Below the pieces are notes generated by a model. It did no database searches, had not been told where the DNA came from, and saw only the letters and a list, made by a program, of their open reading frames with translations. From Flavobacteriaceae bacterium S0862 (GTDB lineage: Bacteria; Bacteroidota; Bacteroidia; Flavobacteriales; Flavobacteriaceae), in NCBI GenBank assembly GCA_023015825.1, contig JALKAW010000007.1:1-64000 (forward strand): a stretch of 64,000 nt of DNA, written 5' to 3'. This document shows, in pieces, positions 27,521-36,621 of this stretch; within the stretch, counting starts at the first letter, position 1; each line of letters opens with the position of its first letter. The position numbers and the translations under genes were made by a program.

Positions 27521-29581
27521 ATGGTTAATTTATTTAGATTAAGCAAATACTTTTTTGCATATGTTATCATCTTGGTGATATCTGCTCTAATAAGTTTCAG
27601 TGGTCTTTTGCTCCCGATTGATTTATGGGCATATAAAAAGTTGTATTTGAAATCACAAAGCCCTACACAGATTTCGGAAAATAATAATTCAATAAAAAAC
27701 AAAATTATCTTTGTAGAAATACCAATAAAAAGTGCTGATAATGCAGAAGACAAGATTAAATTCTTAAGAACACAAGTAGCCAATCTCCTCGATACAATAG
27801 GTTCCGTAAAAATCGATAAACCTCCAATTGTGATACTGGATTTATCTTTTAGTAGCAATAATGTAGCAATGAATTCAATCGCAAATGCAGTTAAAAGGTT
27901 AGAAGAAGAAAAAAACATAAAAGTATATTCAGCTTATAAATTACCCGATAATGAAGCTACTTCATATGAAGATCACGATATTCTGCGTGCACAAGCTTTT
28001 TATAATAATATTAGAGGTGGCAGATTAAACACTGCTATTAATGATCATGTTGGTGGAAATGGAATTGCAAGTTATGATTCATTTAAATTAATTGGCTATA
28101 AGCCTATTGCTTCTCTACCAGTTAAGGTTGCCAATGATTATCGAAATAAGGAAACAAATCTCAGAGAATTTATAAGATATCCATTACCTCTTGACTTACC
28201 GTTTAATCCAAAAGTCGTAGAAGATATATCTTATGAATTTGTTCATGACTCTATAGAAGGCAAATATCCAAAATTTTCAAAGAACAATATATTAATTGAT
28301 CTGTCCGATAAATTTGTTATCATTTCTTTAAGTGGTGATATACAAAAAATTGGTGATTATGAAGTACCAGGGCCATTTCTTGTAGCCACAGCATTAACCG
28401 ATCAATTAAATGAAAAAAATTATTTTACACGTCCTGCACATGATGGAGTAACTATCCAATTAGCAATAGTGTTATTATTTGCTCTTCTAGTATGTCTTAT
28501 TTTTGCACTTTTATATAAATACATAAAAAAATTACAAACCAGACCTCATCTTATAAGTATTTTTTCTCTTTTAAGTGGACTACTAATATTAATTGGTTTC
28601 GGGTATGCTTTCTTGCCTTATAGTGTTATAAGACCGGCTTTACCTATGTTAAGCATGATTTGGGCATCAGTTCTAGCTTGGCATTTTACCAAAAAATTCT
28701 TGGTGACAGGAATTATGGAAGGTGGTGAAATTTACGATGTATTCATAAGCTATTCTTTCGGAGACGGTGATTGGGTAAAAAAACATATTTATAATCCCCT
28801 CCTAGAATTTCAAAAACCTGATGGAAGCAAGCTAAAAATCTTTTTTGCAGAAAAAAGCATTGGTATTGGTGAATTATTTACTACAAAATATATGCGAGCC
28901 ATAGTAGATTCTAAACTATTTGTTCCAATTATGTCGAGAGAATATTACAATAAAAACCATTGTAGAAATGAAATGGACTTAGCTGTAAAACGTAAGATTG
29001 AAAAGCTTATTAATATATGTATTATTGCATTCGATTTTAAATTTGTTCCAGAGGAATTTACTAATATGCTTTTATTAGATATTAATCAACAATCTGATTT
29101 TGTTAAGAGTTTAAAAACAGAAATAATTAAGGATGAAAGTAAACAGCTTCCAGAAGCAGAAATAACTGAAAATATTGAAATTGAAAATCATAAGGTTAAA
29201 TCTGAAGAAAAAATAAAGAAAGAAGCTAAGAAAGAAGCTAAGAAAGAAGCTAAGAAAGAAGCTAAGAAAGAAGCTAAGAAAGAAGCTAAGAAAGAAGCTA
29301 AGAAAGAAGCTAAGAAAGAAGCTAAGAAAGAAGCTAAGAAAGAAGCTAAGAAAGAAGCTAAGAAAGAAGCTAAGAAAGAAGCTAAGAAAGTTAAAAAACC
29401 ATTAGCTAAAAAAGAAAAGAAACTATCAAAAAAAGAAGTCAAAAAACAACAACATAAAGCAAAAGCAATTTTAGAAAAGGAAATAATTAAACAAGTATTA
29501 ATGAAAATGATTGAAGATTTAAATACTGAATCTGATACGAAAAAGAAGAAGAAGAAGAAGAAGAAGAAGAAGAAGAAATAA
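27521..29581 (+). CDS. CHASE2-TIR transmembrane receptor with lysine-rich KKEA tail
   Basis: A 686-residue protein with an unusual architecture. Residues 9-30 are a signal anchor. About 35-310 is a CHASE2-type periplasmic sensor (IIFVEIPIKSADNAED, PPIVILDLSFSSN, NNILIDLSDKFVIIS, GPFLVATALTDQL). About 311-392 contains three transmembrane helices, as usual after CHASE2. From 403 follows a TIR domain (YDVFISYSFGDGDWVKKH, then FFAEKSIGIGE). E484 in HCRNEMDLA sits at the position of the NADase glutamate of enzymatic TIR domains. Residues 566-621 are 14 KKEA repeats and 674-686 are 13 lysines. CHASE2 normally feeds a kinase, cyclase or phosphatase; a TIR output would give a membrane receptor that consumes NAD or recruits partners. 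Activity is inferred. Confidence 0.75.
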   Translation: MVNLFRLSKYFFAYVIILVISALISFSGLLLPIDLWAYKKLYLKSQSPTQISENNNSIKNKIIFVEIPIKSADNAEDKIKFLRTQVANLLDTIGSVKIDKPPIVILDLSFSSNNVAMNSIANAVKRLEEEKNIKVYSAYKLPDNEATSYEDHDILRAQAFYNNIRGGRLNTAINDHVGGNGIASYDSFKLIGYKPIASLPVKVANDYRNKETNLREFIRYPLPLDLPFNPKVVEDISYEFVHDSIEGKYPKFSKNNILIDLSDKFVIISLSGDIQKIGDYEVPGPFLVATALTDQLNEKNYFTRPAHDGVTIQLAIVLLFALLVCLIFALLYKYIKKLQTRPHLISIFSLLSGLLILIGFGYAFLPYSVIRPALPMLSMIWASVLAWHFTKKFLVTGIMEGGEIYDVFISYSFGDGDWVKKHIYNPLLEFQKPDGSKLKIFFAEKSIGIGELFTTKYMRAIVDSKLFVPIMSREYYNKNHCRNEMDLAVKRKIEKLINICIIAFDFKFVPEEFTNMLLLDINQQSDFVKSLKTEIIKDESKQLPEAEITENIEIENHKVKSEEKIKKEAKKEAKKEAKKEAKKEAKKEAKKEAKKEAKKEAKKEAKKEAKKEAKKEAKKEAKKVKKPLAKKEKKLSKKEVKKQQHKAKAILEKEIIKQVLMKMIEDLNTESDTKKKKKKKKKKKKK
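29216..29383 (+). repeat. 14 perfect 12-bp tandem repeats encoding KKEA
   Basis: The 12-base unit AAGAAAGAAGCT occurs 14 times without a single mismatch, in frame, encoding (Lys-Lys-Glu-Ala)x14. Perfect identity at synonymous positions points to recent expansion by slippage or unequal recombination. Because the unit is a multiple of three bases, copy changes alter tail length without a frameshift. The encoded peptide should be a charged single alpha helix. Confidence 0.97.
29540..29578 (+). repeat. Poly-lysine (AAG) microsatellite at the end of the CHASE2-TIR gene
   Basis: One AAA followed by twelve AAG/AAA codons gives 13 consecutive lysines directly before the TAA stop. Triplet slippage here would also keep the frame. 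A run of lysine codons just before the stop can slow translation and give a very basic C-terminus that could bind membranes or nucleic acid. Confidence 0.95.
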
Positions 29582-29891
29582 ATTTTTAAAAGGACACACT
29601 GTTTCTAAAGAATTATTAAATATTATTATAAGAAACTTGTAAAATATTTAAGTATTATAATAATTATTAAAGAAAATGTATTTCGTCCCCTATTTTAGGT
29701 AATTGGTGCTAATTATTACCAATATCTATTTCTTTATATTAAATTTAATTTTAAACAACCCACCAACAATCTATCCATTGTCATATTTGATTTGAATTTA
29801 AAGGTATAGGAGTATCTCTTTTCTTTATTTTGAATTAAGACTTGAATTTTCTACTTGATTAAAATTATTGATTAAATTCTATGGCATACTA
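29582..29891. other. Intergenic region before the repeat adhesin gene
   Basis: About 310 AT-rich bases after the CHASE2-TIR stop. No gene, strong hairpin terminator or repeat copy is visible. A promoter for the downstream adhesin gene is expected but no TAnnTTTG box stands out. Confidence 0.5.
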
Positions 29892-32800
29892 ATGATGTAT
29901 CTTAAAACGTGGATAGGTTTTTTTTGCATAATTTATATATGTAGTCTCCAGTTTTTCTGGGAATTGAGTAATAATGAAGGGCAACCTAAATTTCAATCTT
30001 CTTTTGAAATTAAATGCCCTCCAAAAGTTGAAGTTCAATGTTATGAAGACATCCCAAATCCAGACATTAATGATGTCAAAATAATTAATAACGAAAACGA
30101 TGATGAAGTGGTTATTAAATTCGTTGATGATGTGAGCGACAATAATAGCTGCTTAGAAACTATTACCCGATCCTATAGTGCAACTGATTCTAAAGGAAAT
30201 GTAATTTATTGCTATCAAACAATTATTGTAAATGACACAATCAGTCCTAAAATTAATGATCTCCAAGATTATACACTCGACGGCTGTAACTCTCCTTGGC
30301 CTGAATATTTAACAACCAAATGGAACGATAACTGTGCAACGGGTGGTATCATTCAATCGGGTGCTGGTATAGATGATGGTAAAAGTGACGATGGATGTAT
30401 TCAATATCGTCTTTATACATTTACAGTTAAGGATAATTGTGGTAACTATAGTAAAGAAAGTACTCGTGTTTCTCGTGAATACGATATGACAGAGCCTGAA
30501 ATTGTCGATGTCTCTGATTTTACATTAGAAAATTGTAATGATTTATGGCCTGAGTTCCTAACTACTACATGGAACGATAACTGTGCAACGGGTGGTACCA
30601 TTCAATCGGATACTGGTGTTAATGATGGTACTAGTGAAGATGGATGTTATCAATACAGACTATATACTTTTAATGTTAATGATGGTTGCGGAAATAAAGA
30701 TTCGCAAACCACTCGTGTGGCTCGTTATTACGATATGACCATTCCTGAGATTGTTGATGTGCCTGATTATACCTTGGAAAATTGTAATGCACTATGGCCT
30801 GAATTCTTAAATACAACATGGACGGATAACTGCTCTGAAGGTGGGAATCTTCAATCCGACTTTGGTGTCGATGATGGCGAAAGCGAAGATGGTTGTTACC
30901 AATATAGACTCTATACATTTACCATCACTGACTATTGTGGTAATACTGATACTGAAACCACTCGTGTGGCTCGTTATTTTGATGTGACCAACCCTGAGAT
31001 TGTTGATGTACCTGATTATACCTTGGAAAATTGCAATGATTTATGGCCTGAATTCTTAAACACAACATGGACTGATAATTGCTCAGATGGTGGAAATCTT
31101 CAATCTGACTTTGGTGTCGATGATGGCGAAAGCGAAGATGGTTGTTACCAATACAGACTCTATACATTTACCATCACTGACTATTGTGGTAATACTGATA
31201 CTGAAACTACTAGAGTGGCTCGTTATTTTGATGTGACCAACCCTGAGATTGTTGATGTGCCTGATTATACCTTGGAAAATTGCAATGATTTATGGCCTGA
31301 ATTCTTAAACACAACATGGACTGATAATTGCTCAGATGGTGGAAATCTTCAATCTGACTTTGGTGTCGATGATGGCGAAAGCGAAGATGGTTGTTACCAA
31401 TATAGACTCTATACATTTACCATCATTGACTATTGTGGTAATACTGATACTGAAACCACTCGTGTGGCTCGTTATTTTGATGTGATCAATCCTGAAATTA
31501 TTGATATTGCAGATTATTCATTGCCTGACTGTAACTCACCCTGGCCTGAGTTCTTAACTACTACATGGAACGATAACTGTGCAATGGGTAGTACTATTCA
31601 ATCGGATGCTGGTGTTGAGGATGGTACTAGTGAAGATGGATGTTATCAATACAGACTATATACTTTTAATGTTAATGATGGTTGCGGAAATAAAGATTCG
31701 CAAACCACTCGTGTGGCTCGCTATTACGATATGACCATTCCTGAGATTGTTGATGTGCCTGATTATAACTTGGAAAATTGCAATGCACTATGGCCTGAAT
31801 TCTTAAATACAACATGGACGGATAACTGCTCAGATGGTGGGAATCTTCAATCCAACTTTGGTGTCGATGATGGTACTAGTGAAGATGGATGCTACCAATA
31901 TCGTCTCTATACTTTTACCATTACTGACGATTGTGGTAATACTGATACTGAAACTACTAGAGTGGCTCGTTATTTTGATGTGACCAATCCTGAGATTGTT
32001 GATGTACCTGATTATACCTTGGAAAATTGCAATGATTTATGGCCTGAGTTCTTAACTACTACATGGAACGATAACTGTGCAACGGGTGGTACCATTCAAT
32101 CGGATGCTGGTGTTGATGATGGTACTAGTGAAGATGGTTGTTATCAATACAGACTATATACTTTTAATGTTAATGATGGTTGCGGAAATAAAGATTCGCA
32201 AACCACTCGTGTGGCTCGTTATTTTGATGTGACCAATCCTGAAATTATTGATATTGCAGATTATTCATTGCCTGACTGTAACTCACCCTGGCCTGAGTTC
32301 TTAACTACTACATGGAACGATAACTGTGCAACGGGTGGTACCATTCAATCGGATGCTGGTGTTGATGATGGTATGGAAGGTGATTTTGAATATCGATTAT
32401 ACACCTTTACCCAAACGGATGATTGTGATAATATTGATACAAAAACGACTCGTATAGGCAGGCTTACTGGCAATAATTTAGAATCATTGAATGGAGAAAT
32501 ATGCATTTTTGATAATGATAATTTCGATTTGTTCGATTACTTAATTGGCGATTATAACCCAAATGGAATTTGGACTGTTTCAAGTGGAGATATGGATATT
32601 ATTGATGATCATTTTTTCAACCCTTTTACTCTACTAGACTCAAATGGCAACTACACAAAAGATCAATTAAATAGTGAATATATATTTACTTATAAAGTGA
32701 GTGGAGAATGTGAAAACGAAATTGATGTCATCATTAGTTTAAACGATAAATGCGATAATCCATGTGAAAAATTTTATAATGGGAACTTATGCATTTTTGA

Positions 32801-33386
32801 TAATGACAATTTTGATTTATTTGATTATTTAGATGATGATTATAACCCAAATGGTGAGTGGACCGTTTTGAATGGGGATTTAGAAATTATTGCAGGTCAC
32901 TTTATTAATCCTTCTTCTTTACTTGATGCAAATGGAGACTACACGGATGATCAACTCAACAGTGAGTATATCTTCATTTATAGAGCTGAAGATATGTGCG
33001 ATTCTTTCGTGAATATTTCTCTAAATAAAGATTGTTTCCCAGCTTGTGCTTTAGATGTTGATTTTGCAGAACTACCAATTTCAACCGCTTTAAGTCCAAA
33101 TGGTGATGGAGAAAATGATACTTTTAATGCAGGTATTGATCAAAATACCGCTGGATCTACATGCGTAACTGCACACGTACAAATATTTAATCGTTGGGGA
33201 GCCAAAATATTTGAATCCCATGATTATAAAAACACTTGGCAAGGCACCGTACCATCAAATACTTTTGGGTCTTCAGGAAGTATAACCACAGGTACATATT
33301 TTTATATAATTAGATATAAAATTAACTTAGATTCAACTAACAACTATGAGACTGTTACTGGTTATTTTTATGCTATAACAGATTAA
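29892..33386 (+). CDS. Large repeat surface protein with type B T9SS C-terminal sorting domain
   Basis: About 1164 residues from an ATG at 29892; the upstream in-frame TTG at 29868 is less likely because the hydrophobic signal segment (YLKTWIGFFCIIYICSL) follows the ATG directly. After a divergent HYR-like segment come nine tandem repeats of 83 residues, each with two to four Cys, a WPEFL(T/N)TTW motif and YQYRLYTF. Then follow two copies of a 90-residue CIFDNDNFDLFDYL domain. The last 95 residues (SPNGDGENDTFNAG, FNRWGAKIFE, GTYFYIIRY) are the gliding-motility-associated CTD, the type B signal for type IX secretion. It resembles SprB-like adhesins and lies directly upstream of its PorP/SprF partner. 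Confidence 0.88.
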   Translation: MMYLKTWIGFFCIIYICSLQFFWELSNNEGQPKFQSSFEIKCPPKVEVQCYEDIPNPDINDVKIINNENDDEVVIKFVDDVSDNNSCLETITRSYSATDSKGNVIYCYQTIIVNDTISPKINDLQDYTLDGCNSPWPEYLTTKWNDNCATGGIIQSGAGIDDGKSDDGCIQYRLYTFTVKDNCGNYSKESTRVSREYDMTEPEIVDVSDFTLENCNDLWPEFLTTTWNDNCATGGTIQSDTGVNDGTSEDGCYQYRLYTFNVNDGCGNKDSQTTRVARYYDMTIPEIVDVPDYTLENCNALWPEFLNTTWTDNCSEGGNLQSDFGVDDGESEDGCYQYRLYTFTITDYCGNTDTETTRVARYFDVTNPEIVDVPDYTLENCNDLWPEFLNTTWTDNCSDGGNLQSDFGVDDGESEDGCYQYRLYTFTITDYCGNTDTETTRVARYFDVTNPEIVDVPDYTLENCNDLWPEFLNTTWTDNCSDGGNLQSDFGVDDGESEDGCYQYRLYTFTIIDYCGNTDTETTRVARYFDVINPEIIDIADYSLPDCNSPWPEFLTTTWNDNCAMGSTIQSDAGVEDGTSEDGCYQYRLYTFNVNDGCGNKDSQTTRVARYYDMTIPEIVDVPDYNLENCNALWPEFLNTTWTDNCSDGGNLQSNFGVDDGTSEDGCYQYRLYTFTITDDCGNTDTETTRVARYFDVTNPEIVDVPDYTLENCNDLWPEFLTTTWNDNCATGGTIQSDAGVDDGTSEDGCYQYRLYTFNVNDGCGNKDSQTTRVARYFDVTNPEIIDIADYSLPDCNSPWPEFLTTTWNDNCATGGTIQSDAGVDDGMEGDFEYRLYTFTQTDDCDNIDTKTTRIGRLTGNNLESLNGEICIFDNDNFDLFDYLIGDYNPNGIWTVSSGDMDIIDDHFFNPFTLLDSNGNYTKDQLNSEYIFTYKVSGECENEIDVIISLNDKCDNPCEKFYNGNLCIFDNDNFDLFDYLDDDYNPNGEWTVLNGDLEIIAGHFINPSSLLDANGDYTDDQLNSEYIFIYRAEDMCDSFVNISLNKDCFPACALDVDFAELPISTALSPNGDGENDTFNAGIDQNTAGSTCVTAHVQIFNRWGAKIFESHDYKNTWQGTVPSNTFGSSGSITTGTYFYIIRYKINLDSTNNYETVTGYFYAITD
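30250..32460 (+). repeat. Nine 249-bp tandem repeats in the adhesin gene
   Basis: Nine in-frame copies of 249 bases (83 residues; the last one shorter at its end). Copies 3-5 (about 30760-31490) are almost identical in DNA: the WPEFLNTTW segment at 31035 recurs exactly 249 bases later. Copies 6 and 9 (LPDCNSPWPEFL) form a second subtype, and copies 2 and 8 a third, so the order is a mosaic that suggests gene conversion or block duplication. Confidence 0.9.
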
Positions 33387-33397
33387 GTAAATAATCT

Positions 33398-34315
33398 ATG
33401 AAAGACTTTTCAAAAATATTTATTCTGGTTATTCTAACATCCTTGCCCGTAATAGGGCAGCAACTTCCTCAATTCACACAATACATGTATAATACAATTG
33501 CTGTAAATCCGGCATATGCTGGGAGTAGAGAAGCATTAACAGTTGTAGGTCTACATAGAAGTCAATGGTCAGGTTTTTTAGGAGGACCCACAACAAAAAC
33601 ACTTTCAATACATGCTCCATTATTACATGAGAAGATAGGTTTGGGATTTTCTTTTATTAACGATGAACTTGGATATGAAAACTTTTCATATATGTACGGC
33701 GATTTTTCATATACCATACAATTAAATGAAATATCTAAGTTAGCATTCGGTTTTAAAGGTGGTTTCACAGCCTTCAGTATTGACGACGAATTGTACTTAT
33801 CAAATCCCAATGACCAATCAATTAATAGATTAGAAAATAGATGGATTCCAAATTTTGGAGCAGGTGTTATGTGGCTTTGGGAAAGAGGCTATTTAGGATT
33901 ATCAGCACCACGATTAGTAAATAATAGCTATAGTAAAAACACTTCTTACCAAGCATTGGAAAGAATAAGTTATTATTTTACAGGTGGGTATGTTTTTAAT
34001 TTAGGTTTTTCTACTAAATTTAAACCTTCTTTCATGGTTAAAGCAACAAATGGCGCACCACTTTCAACAGATATTAGTGCAAATTTTTTAATTTTTGAAA
34101 AATTATGGTTAGGCACTGCCTATAGATTTAATAATATAGCGGGAGCCTTAGGTTTTATGGCAGATTTTCAAGTTTTAAGAGATTGGCGAATTGGTTATAC
34201 ATACGAATTGCCTACCTCAGAAATTCGTCCATATACAAACGGAACGCATGAAATTGTAATTATTTTTGAAGCATTTAAATCTCGTCGATTAGAAACATCA
34301 CCAAGGTACTATTAA
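33398..34315 (+). CDS. PorP/SprF family type IX secretion outer-membrane protein
   Basis: A 305-residue protein with signal peptide (ending VIGQ). It has the PorP/SprF hallmark start QLPQFTQYMYNTIAVNPAYAGSRE followed at once by LTVVGLHRSQWSGF, and beta-barrel strands through to the final GTHEIVIIFEAF. Members of this family are needed for secretion or surface anchoring of the adhesin encoded next to them, as SprF is for SprB. It starts 11 bases after the repeat adhesin stop, so the two form an operon. Confidence 0.93.
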   Translation: MKDFSKIFILVILTSLPVIGQQLPQFTQYMYNTIAVNPAYAGSREALTVVGLHRSQWSGFLGGPTTKTLSIHAPLLHEKIGLGFSFINDELGYENFSYMYGDFSYTIQLNEISKLAFGFKGGFTAFSIDDELYLSNPNDQSINRLENRWIPNFGAGVMWLWERGYLGLSAPRLVNNSYSKNTSYQALERISYYFTGGYVFNLGFSTKFKPSFMVKATNGAPLSTDISANFLIFEKLWLGTAYRFNNIAGALGFMADFQVLRDWRIGYTYELPTSEIRPYTNGTHEIVIIFEAFKSRRLETSPRYY

Positions 34316-34317
34316 TT

Positions 34318-35703
34318 ATGAAAAAAAATTTAGAAGTTCTTTTTGTTAACTTATTAATTTTTAGCAGTTGCTTGATATGGGGGCAACAAACACGCATCGA
34401 GTTAGGAGATAGGTATTTTAATCATCAAGCCTTTGAAAAGGCAAAATTATTGTACTTAAATGCAAATAAAACTAGAATTATTTACGCCAAATTGGGAGAT
34501 TGTTATTATTATACTTCAAATCCAGAAGTGGCCGTCAAATATTATGATTCGGCTTTTGCTGGCAATAATAATTCAAGTTTTTTAAATAAGTATCGCCTAA
34601 GGTACGCCTTAAGTCTATTGAGTAATGGAAGGCAAAATTCAGCCCTTATAGAATTTAAAAAGTTGAATCCAAATAACGAGAATTTAGAAACACGAAAAAT
34701 AGATACATCATCAAACCAAGTAGTAGAAAACTTAATAACAATCAATTCTGAAAATTCAGATTTTGGATCATATATATATAATGATACTTTGTATTATGCA
34801 TCAAGTAGATTAACAACTACAAGTAAAAAAGAGAAAAAAAGGAACCATAATAAGAAATTATATAAGTGGAATGAACATCCTTATTTAGACTTATACTCGG
34901 CATCAATAGAGAGAAACAATAATGCTGATATTTTCACACCAATCCACTCCGACAATTCAATTATTGGTTTTAACACCTACGCTCATGAAGCAAGTATAGC
35001 TATAGTTAACGATAATGAAATGTATTTTTCTGGTGGTATTGTAAATAAAAAAAATAAAATTATATATAATAAAAGAGGTGTCTCAAATTTAAAAATTCAA
35101 AAAGCAAAACGTCAAGGAACAAAGTGGGTATTAGATAGTATCGGAACTAAAGCATTAGACTTTATTAATCTAGAAAATTACTCAATTGGAAATCCTACAT
35201 TAAGTCCAGATAAAAAAAGAATGTTCTTTGTTAGTTGTGCTCCTTACCCAGAAGCAAAAGGACAAAGTGATATTTACTATGTCGATATTGATGGGGATAA
35301 ATTCGGTAAGGTTAAAAGTGTGCCTATTATCAATACTAACGGTCGAGAAAGCTTCCCTTTTATATCATCATCGGGCGACTTATATTTTTCTTCTGATGGA
35401 TTTTATAATAATAAATTAGGCTTTGGCTTATTAGATATCTATAAGGTTGAAAACATTAACGAATTTATTGAGATGATAAATAAAAAAACTGCGAAAGGAT
35501 TATCAGATTATAACGAATTTGAAAAAAAAATAATCCATATGGGAAGTCCTTTTAATAGTAATAAAGACGATTTTGCTTTTTATTTAGATGAGCATAAAGA
35601 CATTAACAATTCACCGATGAATGCATTTTTTTCTTCCAATCGTAAACATCCAGATGCTAAAGGCAATGATGATATTTATAGAGTAAAATTGGATAACAAA
35701 TAG
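34318..35703 (+). CDS. TPR/PD40-propeller protein resembling an OmpA-type T9SS partner without its C-terminal domain
   Basis: A 461-residue protein with signal peptide (ending IWGQQ). Residues about 25-130 are TPR-like (RYFNHQAFEKAKLLYLNA, YAKLGDCYYYTSN). Residues about 145-460 are a PD40-type propeller (NPTLSPDKKRMFFVSC, SGDLYFSSDGF, NAFFSSNRKHPDAKGNDDIYRV). In Flavobacteriia the gene after porP/sprF usually encodes TPR-PD40-CarboxypepD-OmpA proteins of 600 or more residues; here the last two domains are absent. The gene starts 2 bases after sprF. Its stop lies 2 bases from the first mnmE-like island end at 35706, so the ancestral gene may have been convergent with mnmE, or may have been cut short. 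Confidence 0.72.
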   Translation: MKKNLEVLFVNLLIFSSCLIWGQQTRIELGDRYFNHQAFEKAKLLYLNANKTRIIYAKLGDCYYYTSNPEVAVKYYDSAFAGNNNSSFLNKYRLRYALSLLSNGRQNSALIEFKKLNPNNENLETRKIDTSSNQVVENLITINSENSDFGSYIYNDTLYYASSRLTTTSKKEKKRNHNKKLYKWNEHPYLDLYSASIERNNNADIFTPIHSDNSIIGFNTYAHEASIAIVNDNEMYFSGGIVNKKNKIIYNKRGVSNLKIQKAKRQGTKWVLDSIGTKALDFINLENYSIGNPTLSPDKKRMFFVSCAPYPEAKGQSDIYYVDIDGDKFGKVKSVPIINTNGRESFPFISSSGDLYFSSDGFYNNKLGFGLLDIYKVENINEFIEMINKKTAKGLSDYNEFEKKIIHMGSPFNSNKDDFAFYLDEHKDINNSPMNAFFSSNRKHPDAKGNDDIYRVKLDNK

Positions 35704-35705
35704 AT

Positions 35706-35787
35706 TTATTTCCCGATACAAAATGTACTATTCTAATGTTTATAATAGTTTCTTATTGTTGAGGTACAAATAGGGTACATATTTTGT
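35706..35787 (-). repeat. mnmE 3'-end copy 1 with arm repeat (att-like site)
   Basis: Read on the minus strand, 35726-35706 gives T-F-C-I-G-K-stop, the same ending as the real mnmE at 59649 (N-F-C-I-G-K-stop), with one synonymous change (GGG for GGC). At 35759-35780 the plus strand reads TTGAGGTACAAATAGGGTAC, the arm-like repeat found beside every other copy. Confidence 0.7.
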
Positions 35788-35834
35788 AGGAATTTATGAT
35801 AATGTGAAGTACAGGATATGGTCAATTAAGAATC

Positions 35835-36566
35835 CTAAACTTCTAGTTCAGGGTAAACTTGTTTATCAAGTATCCCTTCAATATTGCTGTCTAACTTCGG
35901 ACTAAACAAATCTTTGCTTACAGCATAAGTTTCTAGATTTGATTCTGGATAATCTTCAAGAATTAAATCCTTAATATCCTTTTCGTTTAAATCTGGAGAT
36001 AACCAATTTAAGGTCATATTTTCATTTAGAATAACTGGTTGGCGCTTTTTTAGATTATGGATTTTTGCAAATAATGGTGATGCATCTTTTGTTAGTATAG
36101 TAAAAGTAATATAAGTATCAATTACTGAATACAATCCTGCTAATCCTAAAGGTTGTTTTTCTGAATTTTGAAAATAGAATGGATATTTCTTTTTGTTATG
36201 ATCATGTGGTTCAAAAAATCCAGATACTGGAATGATGCAACGCCTTTCCATTACAGATTCTCTATAAATGAAATGATTAAATAGCTTTTCTGAGCGTGCA
36301 TTTAATCCGCCTCCATATTTTACCGCCTCTTTATAATACGGTTTTATTTCTTCTGCTCTTTTATTCGAGGGCACTATTCCCCATACTCCAGGAGCCAAAA
36401 CATCAGTTTTTTCTTGTGGTATTACAAGCATATTAGGGTGTGCAAACCCGTTTAAATGATAACTAGGTTTATCAAATATTGGGCGTAGATTTTCTCCAAC
36501 TAGTTTAACCCTAAAATATTCTTCTAGCTTCTTAGTTTTATGAGTTGTACTTGTATGAAAACACAT
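35835..36566 (-). CDS. SOS response-associated peptidase (SRAP/HMCES/YedK family)
   Basis: A 243-residue SRAP protein. The start MCFH puts the catalytic Cys at position 2, exposed after Met removal, as in YedK and HMCES. VSGFFEPHDHNKKKYPFYF holds the conserved Glu and the following Trp/His-rich loop, and FTILTKDASPLFAKIHN leads to the conserved His and to KRQPVILN. SRAP proteins form a thiazolidine crosslink with abasic sites in single-stranded DNA. The link with translesion polymerases in the same island fits a role in tolerating DNA damage. It is read in the same direction as the polymerase genes but 270 bases away. Confidence 0.92.
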   Translation of the reverse strand: MCFHTSTTHKTKKLEEYFRVKLVGENLRPIFDKPSYHLNGFAHPNMLVIPQEKTDVLAPGVWGIVPSNKRAEEIKPYYKEAVKYGGGLNARSEKLFNHFIYRESVMERRCIIPVSGFFEPHDHNKKKYPFYFQNSEKQPLGLAGLYSVIDTYITFTILTKDASPLFAKIHNLKKRQPVILNENMTLNWLSPDLNEKDIKDLILEDYPESNLETYAVSKDLFSPKLDSNIEGILDKQVYPELEV

Positions 36567-36621
36567 AAGGTAAATTTAGTGATTTTTATTATCTTGCTTA
36601 TAACAGATTAATCACACATTA

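Noticed and set aside
29216-29383. A CRISPR array for the 14 direct repeats
   Set aside because: The units are 12 bases, contiguous, without spacers, and in frame inside a gene.
29188-29442. A minus-strand open frame rich in FLASFLAS-type repeats opposite the CHASE2-TIR tail
   Set aside because: It is the complement of the perfect KKEA repeat and keeps open only because the repeat lacks stops; no start context or independent support.
30676-31416. Three similar minus-strand frames of 68-80 codons with MYRV(Y/C)IGNNHLRFRHH starts
   Set aside because: They are shadows of the 249-bp adhesin repeats on the other strand and share their period.
36594-36602. TTGCTTATA shared between the SRAP upstream region and the dinB/repressor operator, as a common SOS box
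   Set aside because: Nine bases in AT-rich DNA are not enough; the CTACA/TGTAG ends of the candidate operator are absent near SRAP.
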